Assembly: GCA_020851455.1 (NCBI GenBank)
Contig: JADZCT010000039.1
Span: 1 to 64,000 of the forward strand
DNA length: 64,000 nt
Reading direction: 5' to 3'
Source of the DNA: Gemmatimonadaceae bacterium
Lineage (GTDB): Bacteria; Gemmatimonadota; Gemmatimonadetes; Gemmatimonadales; Gemmatimonadaceae
Shown: piece after piece, positions 1 through 12,964 of the stretch
Position numbering within the stretch: position 1 is the stretch's first letter
Layout: each line of letters begins with the position of its first letter
Notes under the pieces: generated by a model
Databases searched by the model: none
The model's input: only the letters and a program-made list of their open reading frames with translations
What the model was told of the DNA's origin: nothing
Made by a program: the position numbers and the translations under genes

Positions 1-316
1 CGAGCGCGAGCCCGAGCGCGTTGTGCGTGCCAAGCGAGCCGACCTTCAAAGTCTGGATGGGCAGTTGGAGGTAGTCAATCGGGCTCGCCGGGCTGGCGAA
101 GTGAAGCACCCCGTCGAGGTCGCCGGCCACATACGTATACTGCGAGATGTTGTGCCGGACGAAGGTTAACCGGTCGCGGCCGATGAGGTGCGCAATGTTG
201 TCGGGATGGCCGGTGATGAAGTTGTCGAGCCCCACGACGGCGTGGCCGTCGGCGAGGAACCGGTCGGCGAGGTGCGACCCGAGGAACCCGGCGGCGCCGG
301 TGATCAGCACCCTCAT
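1..316 (-). CDS. UDP-glucuronate decarboxylase (partial, C-terminus off window)
   Basis: This is an NAD-dependent SDR epimerase/dehydratase that probably converts UDP-glucuronate to UDP-xylose. The track shows no ORF in this frame. Translating the reverse complement from the ATG at 316 gives a Rossmann start ([20 protein letters not shown]) followed by [10 protein letters not shown] and [16 protein letters not shown], which are characteristic of UXS-type decarboxylases. About 105 residues are visible; the catalytic YxxxK and the C-terminus lie beyond base 1. Its ATG overlaps the ugd stop (ATGA), so the two are translationally coupled. Ugd makes UDP-glucuronate, which is the substrate of this enzyme, so order and chemistry agree. 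The alternative is another UDP-sugar epimerase, but the ASPASPIDY segment argues for UXS. Confidence 0.88.
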   Translation of the reverse strand, partial: MRVLITGAAGFLGSHLADRFLADGHAVVGLDNFITGHPDNIAHLIGRDRLTFVRHNISQYTYVAGDLDGVLHFASPASPIDYLQLPIQTLKVGSLGTHNALGLAL

Positions 317-1617
317 GCGGCGCCCCGTCCGATGGACCGGTACGCAAACCCCATCTGCTCCATCTTCGCAGGATCGTAGAGGTTGCGGCCGTCAACCACC
401 ACTGCTCGCTTGAGGCCTGCCTTCATCCGCGCGAAATCCGGGAAGCGATATTCGTTCCAGTCGGTGACGATCACGAGCGCATCGGCGCCCGTAAGCGCAT
501 CGTAGTTGGAGTCGGCGTACGAGATACGGCTGCCCAGTCTGCGCTCCGCCTCGTGTCGCGCAGCCGGGTCGTGCGCCACGACCGATGCGCCGGCAGCCAG
601 GAGGGACTCTATGAGGGCGAGCGCGGGTGATTCCCGCATGTCGTCGGTCTGGGCCTTGAAGGCGAGCCCCCAGACGGCAATCCGCGCGCCGCGCACATCT
701 CCCAGCGCGGACCTCAGCTTCTCGAACAGGCGCTGCTTCTGCCGCGCGTTCGCCGCCTCCACCGCCTCGAGCACCCGGAGCGGAACACCCTCGGCCTGCG
801 ATGTCCGGAGCAATGCCTGCACGTCCTTCGGAAAGCAGGAACCGCCGTATCCGGGTCCGGGAAAGAGGAACCCCGAACCGATGCGCGAGTCGCTTCCGAT
901 TCCCTTCCGCACGAGATCAACGTTTGCCCCGACGGCTTCGCACAGGTTCGCGATCTCATTCATGAACGATATCCGCGTGGCGAGCATCGCGTTCGCGGCG
1001 TACTTCGTCATCTCCGCCGACGGAATGTCCATGAAGATGATGGGCTTTCCCGTGCGCACGAACGGGCCGTACAGTTCCGTCATGGCGGTTCGCGCGAAGT
1101 CGCTGTCCACGCCGAGCACCACGCGGTCCGGGCGCAGGAAGTCGTCAACGGCCGCACCTTCCTTCAGGAACTCAGGATTGGACACGACGTGGAACGGGAA
1201 CCTGGCATGCCTCGCGACGGCGTCGCGCACCTTCCGGGCCGTGCCGACGGGCACGGTGGACTTGGTAACGACTACCGCCTCGCGGCTGAGGTTCCGGCCC
1301 ACCGTCTCGGCCACCGCGAGCACATGCGACAGGTCGGCCGACCCGTCCTCATCGGGAGGAGTCCCGACCGCGATGAAGATCACGTCGGCCATACTCACAG
1401 CGTGCGCGACATCGGTGACGAAGCTGAGGCGGCCCTGCGTCTGATTCCGCTCCACGAGCGCGTCGAGCCCGGGCTCGTATATGGGCAGCACGTTCCGCGT
1501 AAGCCCCTCGATCTTGCGGGCGTCAACGTCTGCGCACATGACGGTGCTGCCCGTCTCGGCGAAGCATGCGCCCGCGACGAGCCCGACGTAGCCGGTTCCG
1601 ATCACGGTGATGTTCAT
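313..1617 (-). CDS. ugd: UDP-glucose 6-dehydrogenase
   Basis: It oxidises UDP-glucose to UDP-glucuronate with two NAD+ in the cytoplasm. The 434-residue length is normal for bacterial Ugd. The N-terminal Rossmann motif is [19 protein letters not shown]. The catalytic cysteine is in [15 protein letters not shown] near residue 260. The C-terminal UDP-binding domain carries [18 protein letters not shown]. The gene follows wbpA after a 57-base gap and overlaps the downstream decarboxylase by an ATGA. No Shine-Dalgarno is seen before the ATG, but the N-terminus matches the family start. It feeds UDP-glucuronate to the decarboxylase, for UDP-xylose-type precursors of surface polysaccharide. Confidence 0.95.
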   Translation of the reverse strand: MNITVIGTGYVGLVAGACFAETGSTVMCADVDARKIEGLTRNVLPIYEPGLDALVERNQTQGRLSFVTDVAHAVSMADVIFIAVGTPPDEDGSADLSHVLAVAETVGRNLSREAVVVTKSTVPVGTARKVRDAVARHARFPFHVVSNPEFLKEGAAVDDFLRPDRVVLGVDSDFARTAMTELYGPFVRTGKPIIFMDIPSAEMTKYAANAMLATRISFMNEIANLCEAVGANVDLVRKGIGSDSRIGSGFLFPGPGYGGSCFPKDVQALLRTSQAEGVPLRVLEAVEAANARQKQRLFEKLRSALGDVRGARIAVWGLAFKAQTDDMRESPALALIESLLAAGASVVAHDPAARHEAERRLGSRISYADSNYDALTGADALVIVTDWNEYRFPDFARMKAGLKRAVVVDGRNLYDPAKMEQMGFAYRSIGRGAA

Positions 1618-1674
1618 GGATGGTCGGTGCTCTGTCGGGTTCGTGTGGGCGGCGCTGCGCGGTGCCGGCCGCGG

Positions 1675-3057
1675 CTACGACTTTCGGCGCGCCCTGGCGC
1701 GCGCCGCCGCGCGCGGCGCCGCTGGCGCCCGCGGGGTCAGCGCGACCACGCGCGCGTGGGTTGGGCCGGAGCGGCCCAGGACGTTCCGCGTGTCAATCAC
1801 GAGCGACGCCTTCGCGGCAACGCGCTTCCAGTCAATCGCGGCATGGTCGGTCACCACCACAACCGCATCGGCGCCGGCCAGGACGGCGTCGCTGAGCGGA
1901 ACGCCAACCCGCTCGTGCCCATTCTCCCGGAATGATCGCACGTACGGGTCGTGATAGGTGACCTCGGCGCCATGTTCCTCGAGCAACCGGATCACGTCGA
2001 GCGCGGGGCTCTCACGGATGTCGTCAATATCGCGCTTGTAGGCAACGCCGAGCACAAGCACCCTGCTGCCGCGCAGGGCTTTGCGCTCATCGTTGAGCGC
2101 GTCGCCCACCTTGCGCACCACAACGTCGGGCATCGCGCTGTTGATCTCGCTCGCGAGGTCAATGAAGCGCGTCTTGTAGTTGAGCGTGCGCATCTTCCAC
2201 GCCAGGTAATGCGGATCCAGCGGAATGCAGTGGCCACCGATGCCGGGGCCGGGCGTGAAACGCATGAACCCAAAGGGTTTCGTCGCCGCGGCGTCAATCA
2301 CTTCCCATACGTCCACGCCGAGGCGATCGCAGATGATCGCCATTTCGTTCACGAGCCCGATGTTCACCGACCGGAACGTGTTCTCGAGCAGCTTTACCAG
2401 CTCAGCCGTTTCGGGCGATGAAACCGGTACTACCCGCTCGATGCACGACTCGTACAGCGCGGCCGCGACCTCGGTGCACGCGGGAGTGACGCCGCCAAGC
2501 ACCTTGGGCGTGTTCTTCGTGTTCCAGTCGGGGTTGCCGGGGTCCACTCGCTCGGGCGAGAACGCAAGGAAGACGTCGCCGCCGAGGGTCAGCCCCCGCG
2601 CCTCCAGCCGCGGCTGGAAGACGTCGCGAGTGGTCCCCGGATACGTCGTGCTCTCGAGCACTACCAGCATTCCCGGGTGCGCGTTCCGGGCAACTGCCTC
2701 CGCCGCCGAGACGACGAATGACATGTCGGGGTCGCGCGTCTTGGCCAGAGGCGTGGGCACGGCGATGGAGACGGTGTCGGCATCGGCCAGGCGCGCCTCT
2801 ACCGTCGTGGCCTCGAACCGTCCCGACTTCACGTGCTTGGCGACCCGGCGCGCGGGAATGTCCTGGATGTGCGACTCGCCCCGCATGAGGCCCTGCACCG
2901 TCGCCTCGCTCACGTCGTAGCCAATCACATGGAAGCCCGCGTCGGCAAGCTCCATCGCGAGCGGAAGGCCCACGTACCCCAGCCCGACGACCGCCGTCGT
3001 TGCGGTGCGGCCGTGAATCTTCTGCAGCAGGCGGTCTCGTGCCGCGGTACGCGCCAT
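1675..3057 (-). CDS. wbpA: UDP-N-acetylglucosamine 6-dehydrogenase (WbpA-like)
   Basis: A nucleotide-sugar dehydrogenase of the UDP-GlcNAc/UDP-ManNAc type, which oxidises C6 of the sugar to the uronic acid. It has a Rossmann motif VVGLGYVGLPLAMELADAGF, the catalytic cysteine in GPGIGGHCIPLDPHYLAWK, and a C-terminal domain with LGVAYKRDIDDIRESPAL. GIGGHCIPLDPHYL separates this family from the neighbouring Ugd (GGSCFPKD). The track ORF starts at a GTG at 3084 inside wbpE. The ATG at 3057, seven bases after the wbpE stop, is preferred and gives 460 residues. The C-terminus ends in a basic Arg/Ala-rich tail. With wbpE, wbpB and wbpD it forms the first step of a UDP-2,3-diacetamido-uronic acid pathway. 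Exact substrate is inferred from context. Confidence 0.87.
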   Translation of the reverse strand: MARTAARDRLLQKIHGRTATTAVVGLGYVGLPLAMELADAGFHVIGYDVSEATVQGLMRGESHIQDIPARRVAKHVKSGRFEATTVEARLADADTVSIAVPTPLAKTRDPDMSFVVSAAEAVARNAHPGMLVVLESTTYPGTTRDVFQPRLEARGLTLGGDVFLAFSPERVDPGNPDWNTKNTPKVLGGVTPACTEVAAALYESCIERVVPVSSPETAELVKLLENTFRSVNIGLVNEMAIICDRLGVDVWEVIDAAATKPFGFMRFTPGPGIGGHCIPLDPHYLAWKMRTLNYKTRFIDLASEINSAMPDVVVRKVGDALNDERKALRGSRVLVLGVAYKRDIDDIRESPALDVIRLLEEHGAEVTYHDPYVRSFRENGHERVGVPLSDAVLAGADAVVVVTDHAAIDWKRVAAKASLVIDTRNVLGRSGPTHARVVALTPRAPAAPRAAARARARRKS

Positions 3058-3064
3058 TAGTCGC

Positions 3065-4177
3065 TCAGCGCCCGTAGAAGCCACGGACGGCAGCGGTCAC
3101 CTCGTCCAGCTGAGCGCGCGTGAGCTCGGGATAGATGGGCAGCGACAGCACTTCGGCCGCGGCGCGTTCCGACTCGGGGCACGCGCCCTCCTTGTAACCG
3201 AGGTAGGAGAAGCACTGCTGCAGGTGGAGTGGCAGCGGGTAGTACACGGAGTGGCCGATCCCCTTGGCCGCCAGGTGCTCCTTCAGCGCATCGCGGCGGG
3301 GGGCCCGGATCGTGTACTGGTTGAAGATCGACTCGTTGGCGGGGTCAACGAACGGCGTAACGACCTCGGCCACGTCCGCGAAAGCGGCGTTGTAGTACGC
3401 GGCATTCTCGCGACGCCTGGCCGACCACGCCGCGAGGTGCGGAAGCTTCGCCCTCAACACCGCTGCCTGCAGGGCGTCCAGCCGCGAGTTGAACCCTACC
3501 TCCTCGTGGAAGTAGGTCCTGACGCTGCCATGAGTACGCAGCCGCATGAGCCGGTCGTACAGCGCCTTGTCCTGTGTGACCATCATCCCGCCGTCGCCGT
3601 AACCACCGAGATTCTTGGATGGAAAGAACGACAGGGTGCCAATCGCGGCGCACTCACCCGCCATGCGCCACTGGCCGTCAATTGATCGGCGCGCGCCAAT
3701 GGACTGGGCGGCGTCCTCGATGACCGGAATCCCCGGCGCAAGGCGCTGGATCTCCTCGATGGGCGCCATCTGCCCGAACAGGTCCACGGGAATGATTGCC
3801 TTTGTCTTCGCGGTGACTGCGGCGGCGGCAAGGTCGGGCCGGATGTTGAACGAACGCGGCTCGATGTCAACGAAGACGGCGCGCGCGCCGACGTTGTGGA
3901 TCGTCCCGGCGGTGGCGAAGAAGGTGAACGGGGTGGTGACCACTTCGTCGCCGGGGCCGGCGTCCACCGCCTTGAGGGCAAGGAGCAGTGCGTCGGTGCC
4001 GCTGGCGCACCCGACGGCATACCGGGTGTGCGACAGGGCGGCGACTTCGGCCTCAAGGTCGGCGACCGGCTTGCCGAGGATGAATGCCTGGTCGTCAACG
4101 ACGCGCATCAGCTCGCCGACGACTTCGTCGCGTATCAGGGCGTGCTGGGCACGCAGGTCTAGGAGCGGTACGGACAT
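3065..4177 (-). CDS. wbpE: DegT/DnrJ/EryC1/StrS sugar aminotransferase (WbpE-like)
   Basis: A PLP-dependent sugar aminotransferase. In the Wbp pathway it aminates the 3-keto sugar nucleotide made by WbpB. The PLP Schiff-base lysine sits in SFFPSKNLGGYGDGGMM. The N-terminal LLDLRAQHALIRDE and GVGCASGTDAL-type segment (AVGCASGTDALLLALKA) are typical of the family. Length 370 is usual. The start ATG has no Shine-Dalgarno. An 82-base gap separates it from wbpB and contains a possible promoter, so the distal genes may have their own transcription. The stop is seven bases before wbpA. Confidence 0.88.
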   Translation of the reverse strand: MSVPLLDLRAQHALIRDEVVGELMRVVDDQAFILGKPVADLEAEVAALSHTRYAVGCASGTDALLLALKAVDAGPGDEVVTTPFTFFATAGTIHNVGARAVFVDIEPRSFNIRPDLAAAAVTAKTKAIIPVDLFGQMAPIEEIQRLAPGIPVIEDAAQSIGARRSIDGQWRMAGECAAIGTLSFFPSKNLGGYGDGGMMVTQDKALYDRLMRLRTHGSVRTYFHEEVGFNSRLDALQAAVLRAKLPHLAAWSARRRENAAYYNAAFADVAEVVTPFVDPANESIFNQYTIRAPRRDALKEHLAAKGIGHSVYYPLPLHLQQCFSYLGYKEGACPESERAAAEVLSLPIYPELTRAQLDEVTAAVRGFYGR

Positions 4178-4221
4178 GATAGGGCGTGTGGCGCCCGTGC
4201 ATTAATGGTTAAGAACAGTGA

Positions 4222-4250
4222 AAATTCGCGCCCCGCCCCGGGGAAGTCAA
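4222..4250 (-). promoter_or_regulatory. Possible promoter ahead of wbpE-wbpA-ugd
   Basis: On the minus strand TTGACT (-35, 4245-4250) is followed after 17 bases by GAATTT (-10, 4222-4227), in the longest gap of this sugar operon. The -35 is good and the -10 weak. No operator is evident. It is a guess based on consensus and position. Confidence 0.3.
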
Positions 4251-4259
4251 CGAAGCTGG

Positions 4260-5291
4260 CTACTTCAGGGGCAGCGCGACCTCGCGGCCGGTCTTGGCGG
4301 ACTGGTAGATCGCCAGCACGAGTTCCAGGGACCTCCGCCCGCCGCGACCGTCGGTGTCGGGGCTTCCTTCCCCGCGCAGGGTTGCGAGGACGTTGCGGTA
4401 GTACCCCTCGTGGCCGAACCCGTACACATTCGGCGGCGCGGTGGCCGCCTGCTCGAGGAGCTTGTCGTCGTCGTCGTAGTCGGCGAAAGCCCAGTGCTCA
4501 ACCTTGTTCACCGCCGTCCCACCGATCTTGGCGCTCCCCCGTTCGCCGAGGATCGTGATCGAGCCTTCGATGTTCTTCGGATACGCAAGCATCGTCACCT
4601 GGATGCTGCCGAGCGCGCCGCTCCGGAACTTCAGCACGGCAATCCCGGTGTCCTCGGCCTCGATTCGGCGCGCCAGCGTGGCCGTCTTGGCCATCACGCT
4701 TTCGACCGGCCCCGCGAGCCACTGGATCAGATCTACGTAGTGCGACGCCTGGTTCAGGAACGCACCGCCGTCGAACTCCCACGTACCACGCCATGGCGCC
4801 TGGTCGTAGTACTCCTGTGGCCGCGTCCACCATACGGTAGCGTTGGCAACGTAGATCCGGCCGAACCGGCCCTTGTCTACGGCGCGCCGAAGCAGCTGGA
4901 TGGTAGGGTTCAGGCGATTCTGCTTCACTACGAACAGGCGCACCCTGGCGTCATCGCAGGCTCGGACGAGGTCGTCGGCCGCCTGAAGCGAGGTTGCCAT
5001 CGGCTTCTCGCAGATCACATGCTTGCCTGCCCGGGCCGCGGCTATCCCGTGAACGGGATGGAGCCCGCTGGGGGTGGCAACGGTCACGGCATCGCACGGC
5101 GCCTCTTTGACCATCCGCGCGTAGTCGGTGAACCATGGCACTCCGAGGCGTTCGCCAGCGGCGCGGGCACGGTCTTCACGGTCGTCGCATACGGCGGAGA
5201 CCGCGAGACCTTCGATGCGCGATATCGCATCGAAGTGTGTGCTGCTGATCCGGCCGCAGCCGATGAACGCAATCCTGACCGGTCCGCTCAT
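4260..5291 (-). CDS. wbpB: Gfo/Idh/MocA oxidoreductase (WbpB-like)
   Basis: An NAD(P)-dependent oxidoreductase expected to oxidise C3 of UDP-GlcNAc-uronate before transamination by WbpE. The N-terminal fold begins [18 protein letters not shown], and the family EKP motif is in [17 protein letters not shown]. The track ORF begins 19 codons upstream. I use the ATG at 5291 because it precedes the Rossmann strand directly and overlaps the wbpD stop as ATGA. That gives 343 residues. A possible catalytic His region is [13 protein letters not shown]. It sits between wbpD and wbpE. The Wbp assignment rests on this four-gene context; Gfo/Idh proteins alone are hard to assign. Confidence 0.85.
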   Translation of the reverse strand: MSGPVRIAFIGCGRISSTHFDAISRIEGLAVSAVCDDREDRARAAGERLGVPWFTDYARMVKEAPCDAVTVATPSGLHPVHGIAAARAGKHVICEKPMATSLQAADDLVRACDDARVRLFVVKQNRLNPTIQLLRRAVDKGRFGRIYVANATVWWTRPQEYYDQAPWRGTWEFDGGAFLNQASHYVDLIQWLAGPVESVMAKTATLARRIEAEDTGIAVLKFRSGALGSIQVTMLAYPKNIEGSITILGERGSAKIGGTAVNKVEHWAFADYDDDDKLLEQAATAPPNVYGFGHEGYYRNVLATLRGEGSPDTDGRGGRRSLELVLAIYQSAKTGREVALPLK

Positions 5292-5898
5292 GAATCGCCT
5301 CCGGTGCGCTCCAGCACATGGCCCTTCTCGCCGTATGTCTTCCCGCACGCGGGACAGATGATCTCGATGATCTCCTCATCGAGCTTCACACCGCATTCGC
5401 AGACCCAGCCCGTGCGCCGCGCCGGTACGCCCGTCATGAGCGCGTACGCCGGCACGTCACGGGTGACGACCGCCCCGGCGCCGATGAAGGCGTACCGGCC
5501 CAGTGTCACCCCACAGACGATCGTCGCGTTCGCGCCGATCGTCGCTCCCTTCCGCACCAGCGTGCGCCGGTACTCGTGCTTCCGCGACACGGCGCTCCGC
5601 GGATTGATCACGTTAGTGAACACCATCGAGGGTCCGCAGAAGGCATCGTCCTCGATCTCGACGCCCTCGTACACCGAGACGTTGTTCTGGATCTTCACGT
5701 TGTTGCCGATCTTCGCGCCGTTCATTACAACGACGTTCTGCCCGAGCACGCAGTCGCGCCCGATGACAGCCCCGGGCATTACATGACAGAAATGCCAGAC
5801 CTTCGTGCCCGCCCCGATGGACGCGCCGGGATCCACGTATGCGCTCTCGTGGACGAAGGGCTCGGCAGCAGGCGCCTCGGCGCGCTCCGGCAGCTTCG

Positions 5899-5902
<4 letters not shown>
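5288..5902 (-). CDS. wbpD: Left-handed beta-helix sugar N-acetyltransferase (WbpD-like)
   Basis: A hexapeptide-repeat acyltransferase expected to N-acetylate the 3-amino group of the UDP-diamino-uronic acid with acetyl-CoA. Repeats such as [35 protein letters not shown] and [17 protein letters not shown] build the beta helix. The C-terminus has a CxC...CxxC putative zinc ribbon ([21 protein letters not shown]). The track starts at an ATG at 5920. The GTG at 5902 is better: it has a strong GGAGGAG five bases upstream and forms a GTGA overlap with the carB stop. This gives 204 residues. Coupling to carB is odd (see findings). Confidence 0.88.
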
Positions 5903-9126
<3,224 letters not shown>

Positions 9127-9172
9127 TACGGACAGTGCTGGATAGGGGGAGTTCGTGTAAGGTAGCGCGGCG

Positions 9173-10141
9173 TCATGCCGGATCGCCGGCCAGAAGGTCG
9201 CGAATGATGTCGTCAACTCCGAAGCGCGGCGTCCAGCCCGTATCGTCGCGGATTCGCGCGTGACTGCCCGAAAGTCGCGGCACGTCTGCCTGGCGCTGCA
9301 GATCCGGGTCAGGAGTGAAGACAACCGCCGCGCCGGCGAGCGCCGCAACGCGCTGCGCCACGTCGCCGATTCCCGTCGCAACGCCGCTCGAAACGTTGTA
9401 CACCTCGCCCGGGAGGCCGGCGGCGACAAGGCCAACGTACGCGCGCACGACGTCGCGCACATGAAGGAAGTCGCGCGACACCGCCGTGTTCCCGATGGGT
9501 ACGGTGTGGCTGCCGGCGCGCTGGGCGGCGCGCACGCGGCGCACGAGCGCGGGGAGCACGAAGTCCGGCGACTGCCCAGGACCGCTGTGGTTGAACGACC
9601 GGGTGCACACCACGCGGACGCCGGATCGCCTGAAGGCGGCCAGGGCGAACGCCTCCTGCGCGACCTTGCTTGCCGCATACCGCGTGAGCGGACGGCACTC
9701 GGCGTCTTCGGAAAGGGGTAACGCGCTGGCGTCGTGCCGTCCGTACTGCTCGCCGCTTCCGACCACGAGGACAACGGGGTCGAGCGCGCCCGCGCGACGC
9801 CGCTCCTCGATCGCATCGAGCAGCCGCACCGCGATTCCGACGTTCGTCTCGAGCGCTATTGCCGAGTCGCGTGCCGCGGCCGGTACGAAAGCAGTTCCCG
9901 CGAGGTGATACACGGCGTCGGGCATGGAGTCGTCCACCGCGCTCGCCACCGCGCCAGGATCGAGGAGGTTGTCACGGCGCCAGCGCACGAGCGCGTGATC
10001 TTCCTCCGCGATCACTCCCGGCCCGGGCGCGCCAAGCAGCGACGATCCCGTGACTTCCCATCCCTCGCGAACCAGTTCGCGGCAGAGCCACTGCCCAACG
10101 AACCCGCCCGCGCCGGTGACCAGGGCCCGACGCGCGGCCAT
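9173..10141 (-). CDS. rmd: GDP-6-deoxy-D-mannose reductase-like SDR epimerase
   Basis: An extended SDR that probably reduces GDP-4-keto-6-deoxy-mannose made by Gmd. It starts with [19 protein letters not shown]; the catalytic motif is [11 protein letters not shown] and the active-site Ser region is [11 protein letters not shown]. Conserved [19 protein letters not shown] is typical of Rmd. The length of 322 is slightly longer than usual. It starts two bases after the gmd stop and is followed 46 bases on by carB. If it were GDP-fucose synthase the NHSGPGQ segment would differ, so GDP-rhamnose formation is favoured. Confidence 0.82.
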   Translation of the reverse strand: MAARRALVTGAGGFVGQWLCRELVREGWEVTGSSLLGAPGPGVIAEEDHALVRWRRDNLLDPGAVASAVDDSMPDAVYHLAGTAFVPAAARDSAIALETNVGIAVRLLDAIEERRRAGALDPVVLVVGSGEQYGRHDASALPLSEDAECRPLTRYAASKVAQEAFALAAFRRSGVRVVCTRSFNHSGPGQSPDFVLPALVRRVRAAQRAGSHTVPIGNTAVSRDFLHVRDVVRAYVGLVAAGLPGEVYNVSSGVATGIGDVAQRVAALAGAAVVFTPDPDLQRQADVPRLSGSHARIRDDTGWTPRFGVDDIIRDLLAGDPA

Positions 10142-10142
10142 C

Positions 10143-11111
10143 TCAGGGCGCGCTGGCCGAATGGCGCGCCACGTCAGCGTCCACCATCATCCGCACGAGG
10201 CCGGGGAAATCCACGGTCGGCGTCCAGCCAAGCCGCTCCTGCGCAAGCGTCGGGTCGGCGACAAGCGACTCGACCTCCGCGGGCCGCATGTAGCGCTCGG
10301 ATTGCCGCACGTACTGGCGGTAATCGAGCCCGCGGCAGCCAAATGCTTCTTCGCAGAGCTGACGCACGCTCCACGTCTTCCCCGTGCCAATGACATAGTC
10401 CGCCGGCTCGGGCTGCTGGAGCATTCGCCACATCGCGTCCACGTAGTCGCCGGCGAAGCCCCAGTCGCGCCGCGCATCGAGGTTGCCGAGATCAACGTGG
10501 TTCGCCAAGCCCAGCGAAATGCGGGCAACGGCGTCGGTCACCTTGCGTGTCACGAACTCGAGGCCGCGCCGCGGGCTCTCGTGATTGAACAGGATCCCGC
10601 TCACCGCGTACAGGCCGAACGACTCGCGGTAGTTGACGGTGATCCAGTGTCCGTAGACCTTGGCGACCCCGTATGGCGACCGGGGATAGAACGGCGTCGT
10701 CTCGCGCTGGGGAGTCTCGACGACCTTGCCGAACATCTCGCTGGAGCTAGCCTGGTAGAAACGCGACCTGGGGGCAGCCCGCTTCATCGCCTCGAGGAGC
10801 CGCGTGACCCCGATCGCCGTGAACTCGCCCGTGAGCACGGGCTGCAGCCACGAGGTGGCCACGAAGCTCTGCGCGGCAAGGTTGTAGATCTCGTCGGGCG
10901 CCGTGTCGGCGATGGCGTCCATGAGCGAGGTCTGGTCGAGCAGGTCAGCCGATACCAGTTCCACCCTGTCCACGAGGTGCGCTATGCGGTCGTACGGCGT
11001 GGTGGAGCTCCGCCTGACGATTCCGACCACGCGATAGCCTTTCCCGAGCAGGAGCTCGGCGAGATAGGAACCGTCCTGTCCGGTGATGCCGGTGATCAGC
11101 GCCGTTGGCAT
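10143..11111 (-). CDS. gmd: GDP-mannose 4,6-dehydratase
   Basis: It converts GDP-D-mannose to GDP-4-keto-6-deoxy-D-mannose. Visible motifs are [18 protein letters not shown], the GDP-mannose signature VVGIVRRSS and the catalytic [18 protein letters not shown]. The C-terminal part contains [12 protein letters not shown] and the [11 protein letters not shown] segment of the family. The length, 322, matches bacterial Gmd. It is the first gene after the rpmB terminator, starting only 25 bases beyond its T-run. No Shine-Dalgarno is visible. It pairs with rmd for GDP-6-deoxyhexose synthesis. Confidence 0.93.
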   Translation of the reverse strand: MPTALITGITGQDGSYLAELLLGKGYRVVGIVRRSSTTPYDRIAHLVDRVELVSADLLDQTSLMDAIADTAPDEIYNLAAQSFVATSWLQPVLTGEFTAIGVTRLLEAMKRAAPRSRFYQASSSEMFGKVVETPQRETTPFYPRSPYGVAKVYGHWITVNYRESFGLYAVSGILFNHESPRRGLEFVTRKVTDAVARISLGLANHVDLGNLDARRDWGFAGDYVDAMWRMLQQPEPADYVIGTGKTWSVRQLCEEAFGCRGLDYRQYVRQSERYMRPAEVESLVADPTLAQERLGWTPTVDFPGLVRMMVDADVARHSASAP

Positions 11112-11136
11112 GGCTCAATGGCGGGGGTTGGCATGG

Positions 11137-11164
11137 AAAAGGGGAGCCGCACCTGCGGCTCCCC
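11137..11164 (-). terminator. Rho-independent terminator after rpmB
   Basis: A perfect 10-bp stem, GGGGAGCCGC / GCGGCTCCCC, has a 4-base loop and is followed on the minus strand by TTTTCC. It lies 20 bases after the rpmB stop and ends the ribosomal operon. Confidence 0.85.
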
Positions 11165-11184
11165 CCACGGTAACGGGAAGCGCG

Positions 11185-11421
11185 CTAGCGCGCGGCTCCA
11201 CTGGCACGGGCGGCCGCGCCACGGGGAGCGCGGCGGACCTTGTTCGCGTGCAGGCAGCGGGTGCACACCTTCACGCGCTCGACCTTCCCTGCAGTGACGA
11301 TCCGTACGACCTGGAGGTTCGGCTTCCACGTGCGGCGTGTCTTGTTGTTCGCGTGCGAGACCGCGTTGCCGTGGGCGACGCCTTTCCCGCAGGTGTAGCA
11401 CCGATGGCGTTCAATGGCCAT
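11185..11421 (-). CDS. rpmB: 50S ribosomal protein L28
   Basis: A 78-residue L28. Two cysteine pairs, CYTCGKGV and [10 protein letters not shown], show the zinc-binding (C+) form. The segment [19 protein letters not shown] is the conserved rRNA-binding core. The C-terminus is Ala/Arg/Gly-rich. It follows rplQ by three bases and precedes the terminator. L28 is more often paired with rpmG elsewhere; here it closes the alpha operon. Confidence 0.96.
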   Translation of the reverse strand: MAIERHRCYTCGKGVAHGNAVSHANNKTRRTWKPNLQVVRIVTAGKVERVKVCTRCLHANKVRRAPRGAAARASGAAR

Positions 11422-11424
11422 GGC

Positions 11425-11781
11425 TCAGCCCTCGACCAGTTCGATGCGCGCCATGTCCGCGCCATCGCCCTTGCGGTGGCCGGTCTTCACGATGCGCGTG
11501 TACCCGCCCTTCCGGGCGGCGAATCTGGGGCCGATCTCCTGGAAGAGTTTGTCTGCGGCGTCCCGCTTCTGGACGTGCCGGATGGCAAGCCGGCGGGCGT
11601 GCAACGTGCCCGTCCTGGCCTTGGTGATCAGCTTTTCCACGAACGGCCGAAGCTCCTTGGCCTTGGCCTCCGTGGTCTCGATGCCTCCCTGTTCGATCAG
11701 GGAGGTGGCGAGGTTGCGAAGCAGCGCAAGGCGCTGCTCGCTGGTTCGGCGCAGTGAGCGCCCGGCTTTGCGGTGACGCAT
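11425..11781 (-). CDS. rplQ: 50S ribosomal protein L17
   Basis: A 118-residue L17 with the invariant start [20 protein letters not shown] and the core [20 protein letters not shown]. It assembles into the large subunit near the exit tunnel. The gene lies three bases downstream of rpoA, the usual place in the alpha operon, and three bases upstream of rpmB. Confidence 0.97.
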   Translation of the reverse strand: MRHRKAGRSLRRTSEQRLALLRNLATSLIEQGGIETTEAKAKELRPFVEKLITKARTGTLHARRLAIRHVQKRDAADKLFQEIGPRFAARKGGYTRIVKTGHRKGDGADMARIELVEG

Positions 11782-11784
11782 GGG

Positions 11785-12849
11785 CTACTGTTCCTCGGGC
11801 TCGTCGTCGGGCGCGTTGGCGGCGGCACGGCTGGGCGGCGTACCCCAGTCAATGACGCGGACGCCGTCGCCCGCTTCCTCGAACCGCATGCCGAAGTTGA
11901 GTCCCTCGCGGTCCAGGAGGTCGGCAATCTCCTGGAGCGACTTCTTGCCGAAGTTCTTGACGGCGAGGATCTGCGGCTCGGTGAGCCGGACCAGGTCGGC
12001 AAGGGTGCGCACGCTCGAGTTCTTGAGCGAGTTCACCGAGCGCACCGAAAGCTCCAGCGTGTCAATGGACGTCGCGAGCACGTTGGCGAGGCGGGTTGCG
12101 TTGGTGCTGCCGTCGCCCAGCGGCGCGGCGCTGGCCGAGCCGAAGCCGGCGAAGTACTGGAAGTGCGTCTGCGCGAGCGCGGCCGCATAGCTCACGGCCT
12201 CCTCTGGCGGAATCGTCCCGTTGGTCTCGACTATGAGAACCAGCCGGTCGTAGTCGGTGCGCTGGCCCACGCGGGTCTCGCTCACCGAGAAGTTCACGCG
12301 CCGCACGGGCGAGTAGATCGAGTCCACCCGCATGAGGTTCACCGAGAGCGACCGGTCGGCCGGGTGCTGCTCCGCCTCGACGTATCCGCGCCCCTTGTTG
12401 ACGTGAAGCTCGATCGCGAAGTCGCGGTCGTCCTGCAGTGTGAGGATGTGGTGTCTGGGGTCCGCCACGCGGACGCCCTTCTGGTTCTCGATGGCCGCGG
12501 CCGTAAGCGCGCCTGCACGGTTTGCCGTGACGCGGAGAACCGTCTCCTCGACGTCGGCGGCGAGTTCCAGCGTCAGCGTCTTGAGGTTGCCGATGATCTG
12601 CTGGACGTCCTCGACGACGCCCGGGATCGTCTGGTGTTCGTGCAATACGCCGTCTATGCGGAACGCCCACACCGCCGAGCCGCGCAGCGACGAGAGCAGC
12701 ATGCGCCGCATGGCGTTGCCCAGAGTGTGTCCGAAGCCACGCTCGAGCGGCTGGAGCCGGAACTCGGCGATGTTCGGGTTGTCGTCGCGCTTCGTTGCTT
12801 CCACCAGCGCCGGCCGAACCAGCCCGCGCAGATCAATTGCCTGTGACAT
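11785..12849 (-). CDS. rpoA: RNA polymerase alpha subunit
   Basis: A 354-residue alpha subunit. The N-terminal assembly domain contains PLERGFGHTLGNAMRRMLLS. The C-terminal domain that contacts promoter UP elements and activators has NSLKNSSVRTLADLVRLTEP and VKNFGKKSLQEI. It is slightly longer than the E. coli protein because of an acidic Asp/Glu/Pro tail. The start ATG is preceded by an AAGGA about ten bases away. A 115-base gap separates it from rpsD, large for this operon. Confidence 0.97.
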   Translation of the reverse strand: MSQAIDLRGLVRPALVEATKRDDNPNIAEFRLQPLERGFGHTLGNAMRRMLLSSLRGSAVWAFRIDGVLHEHQTIPGVVEDVQQIIGNLKTLTLELAADVEETVLRVTANRAGALTAAAIENQKGVRVADPRHHILTLQDDRDFAIELHVNKGRGYVEAEQHPADRSLSVNLMRVDSIYSPVRRVNFSVSETRVGQRTDYDRLVLIVETNGTIPPEEAVSYAAALAQTHFQYFAGFGSASAAPLGDGSTNATRLANVLATSIDTLELSVRSVNSLKNSSVRTLADLVRLTEPQILAVKNFGKKSLQEIADLLDREGLNFGMRFEEAGDGVRVIDWGTPPSRAAANAPDDEPEEQ

Positions 12850-12882
12850 TCGTTATGCGTCCTTGGAGATGTTGGTCAGGCG

Positions 12883-12929
12883 CTGCCTGCGCGGCGCCTA
12901 CGCCCTGCCCCGCCCCTGACGCGCGGCAG
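12883..12929 (-). other. Bulged hairpin between rpsD and rpoA
   Basis: On the minus strand CTGCC-GCGCG can pair with CGCGC-A-GGCAG, with a single bulged A and a 26-base G-rich loop. It fills most of the only sizeable gap in the ribosomal operon. It could be an attenuator or a protein-binding leader for rpoA. No T-run follows, so it is not a standard terminator. Confidence 0.3.
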
Positions 12930-12964
12930 GCCCGTTGGATTGTCAGGGAACCGACCGATCCTTC

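Noticed and set aside
9127-9816. N-terminal extension of the carB ORF
   Set aside because: The extra 230 codons overlap rmd in another frame and have no family resemblance; CarB begins at the ATG at 9126.
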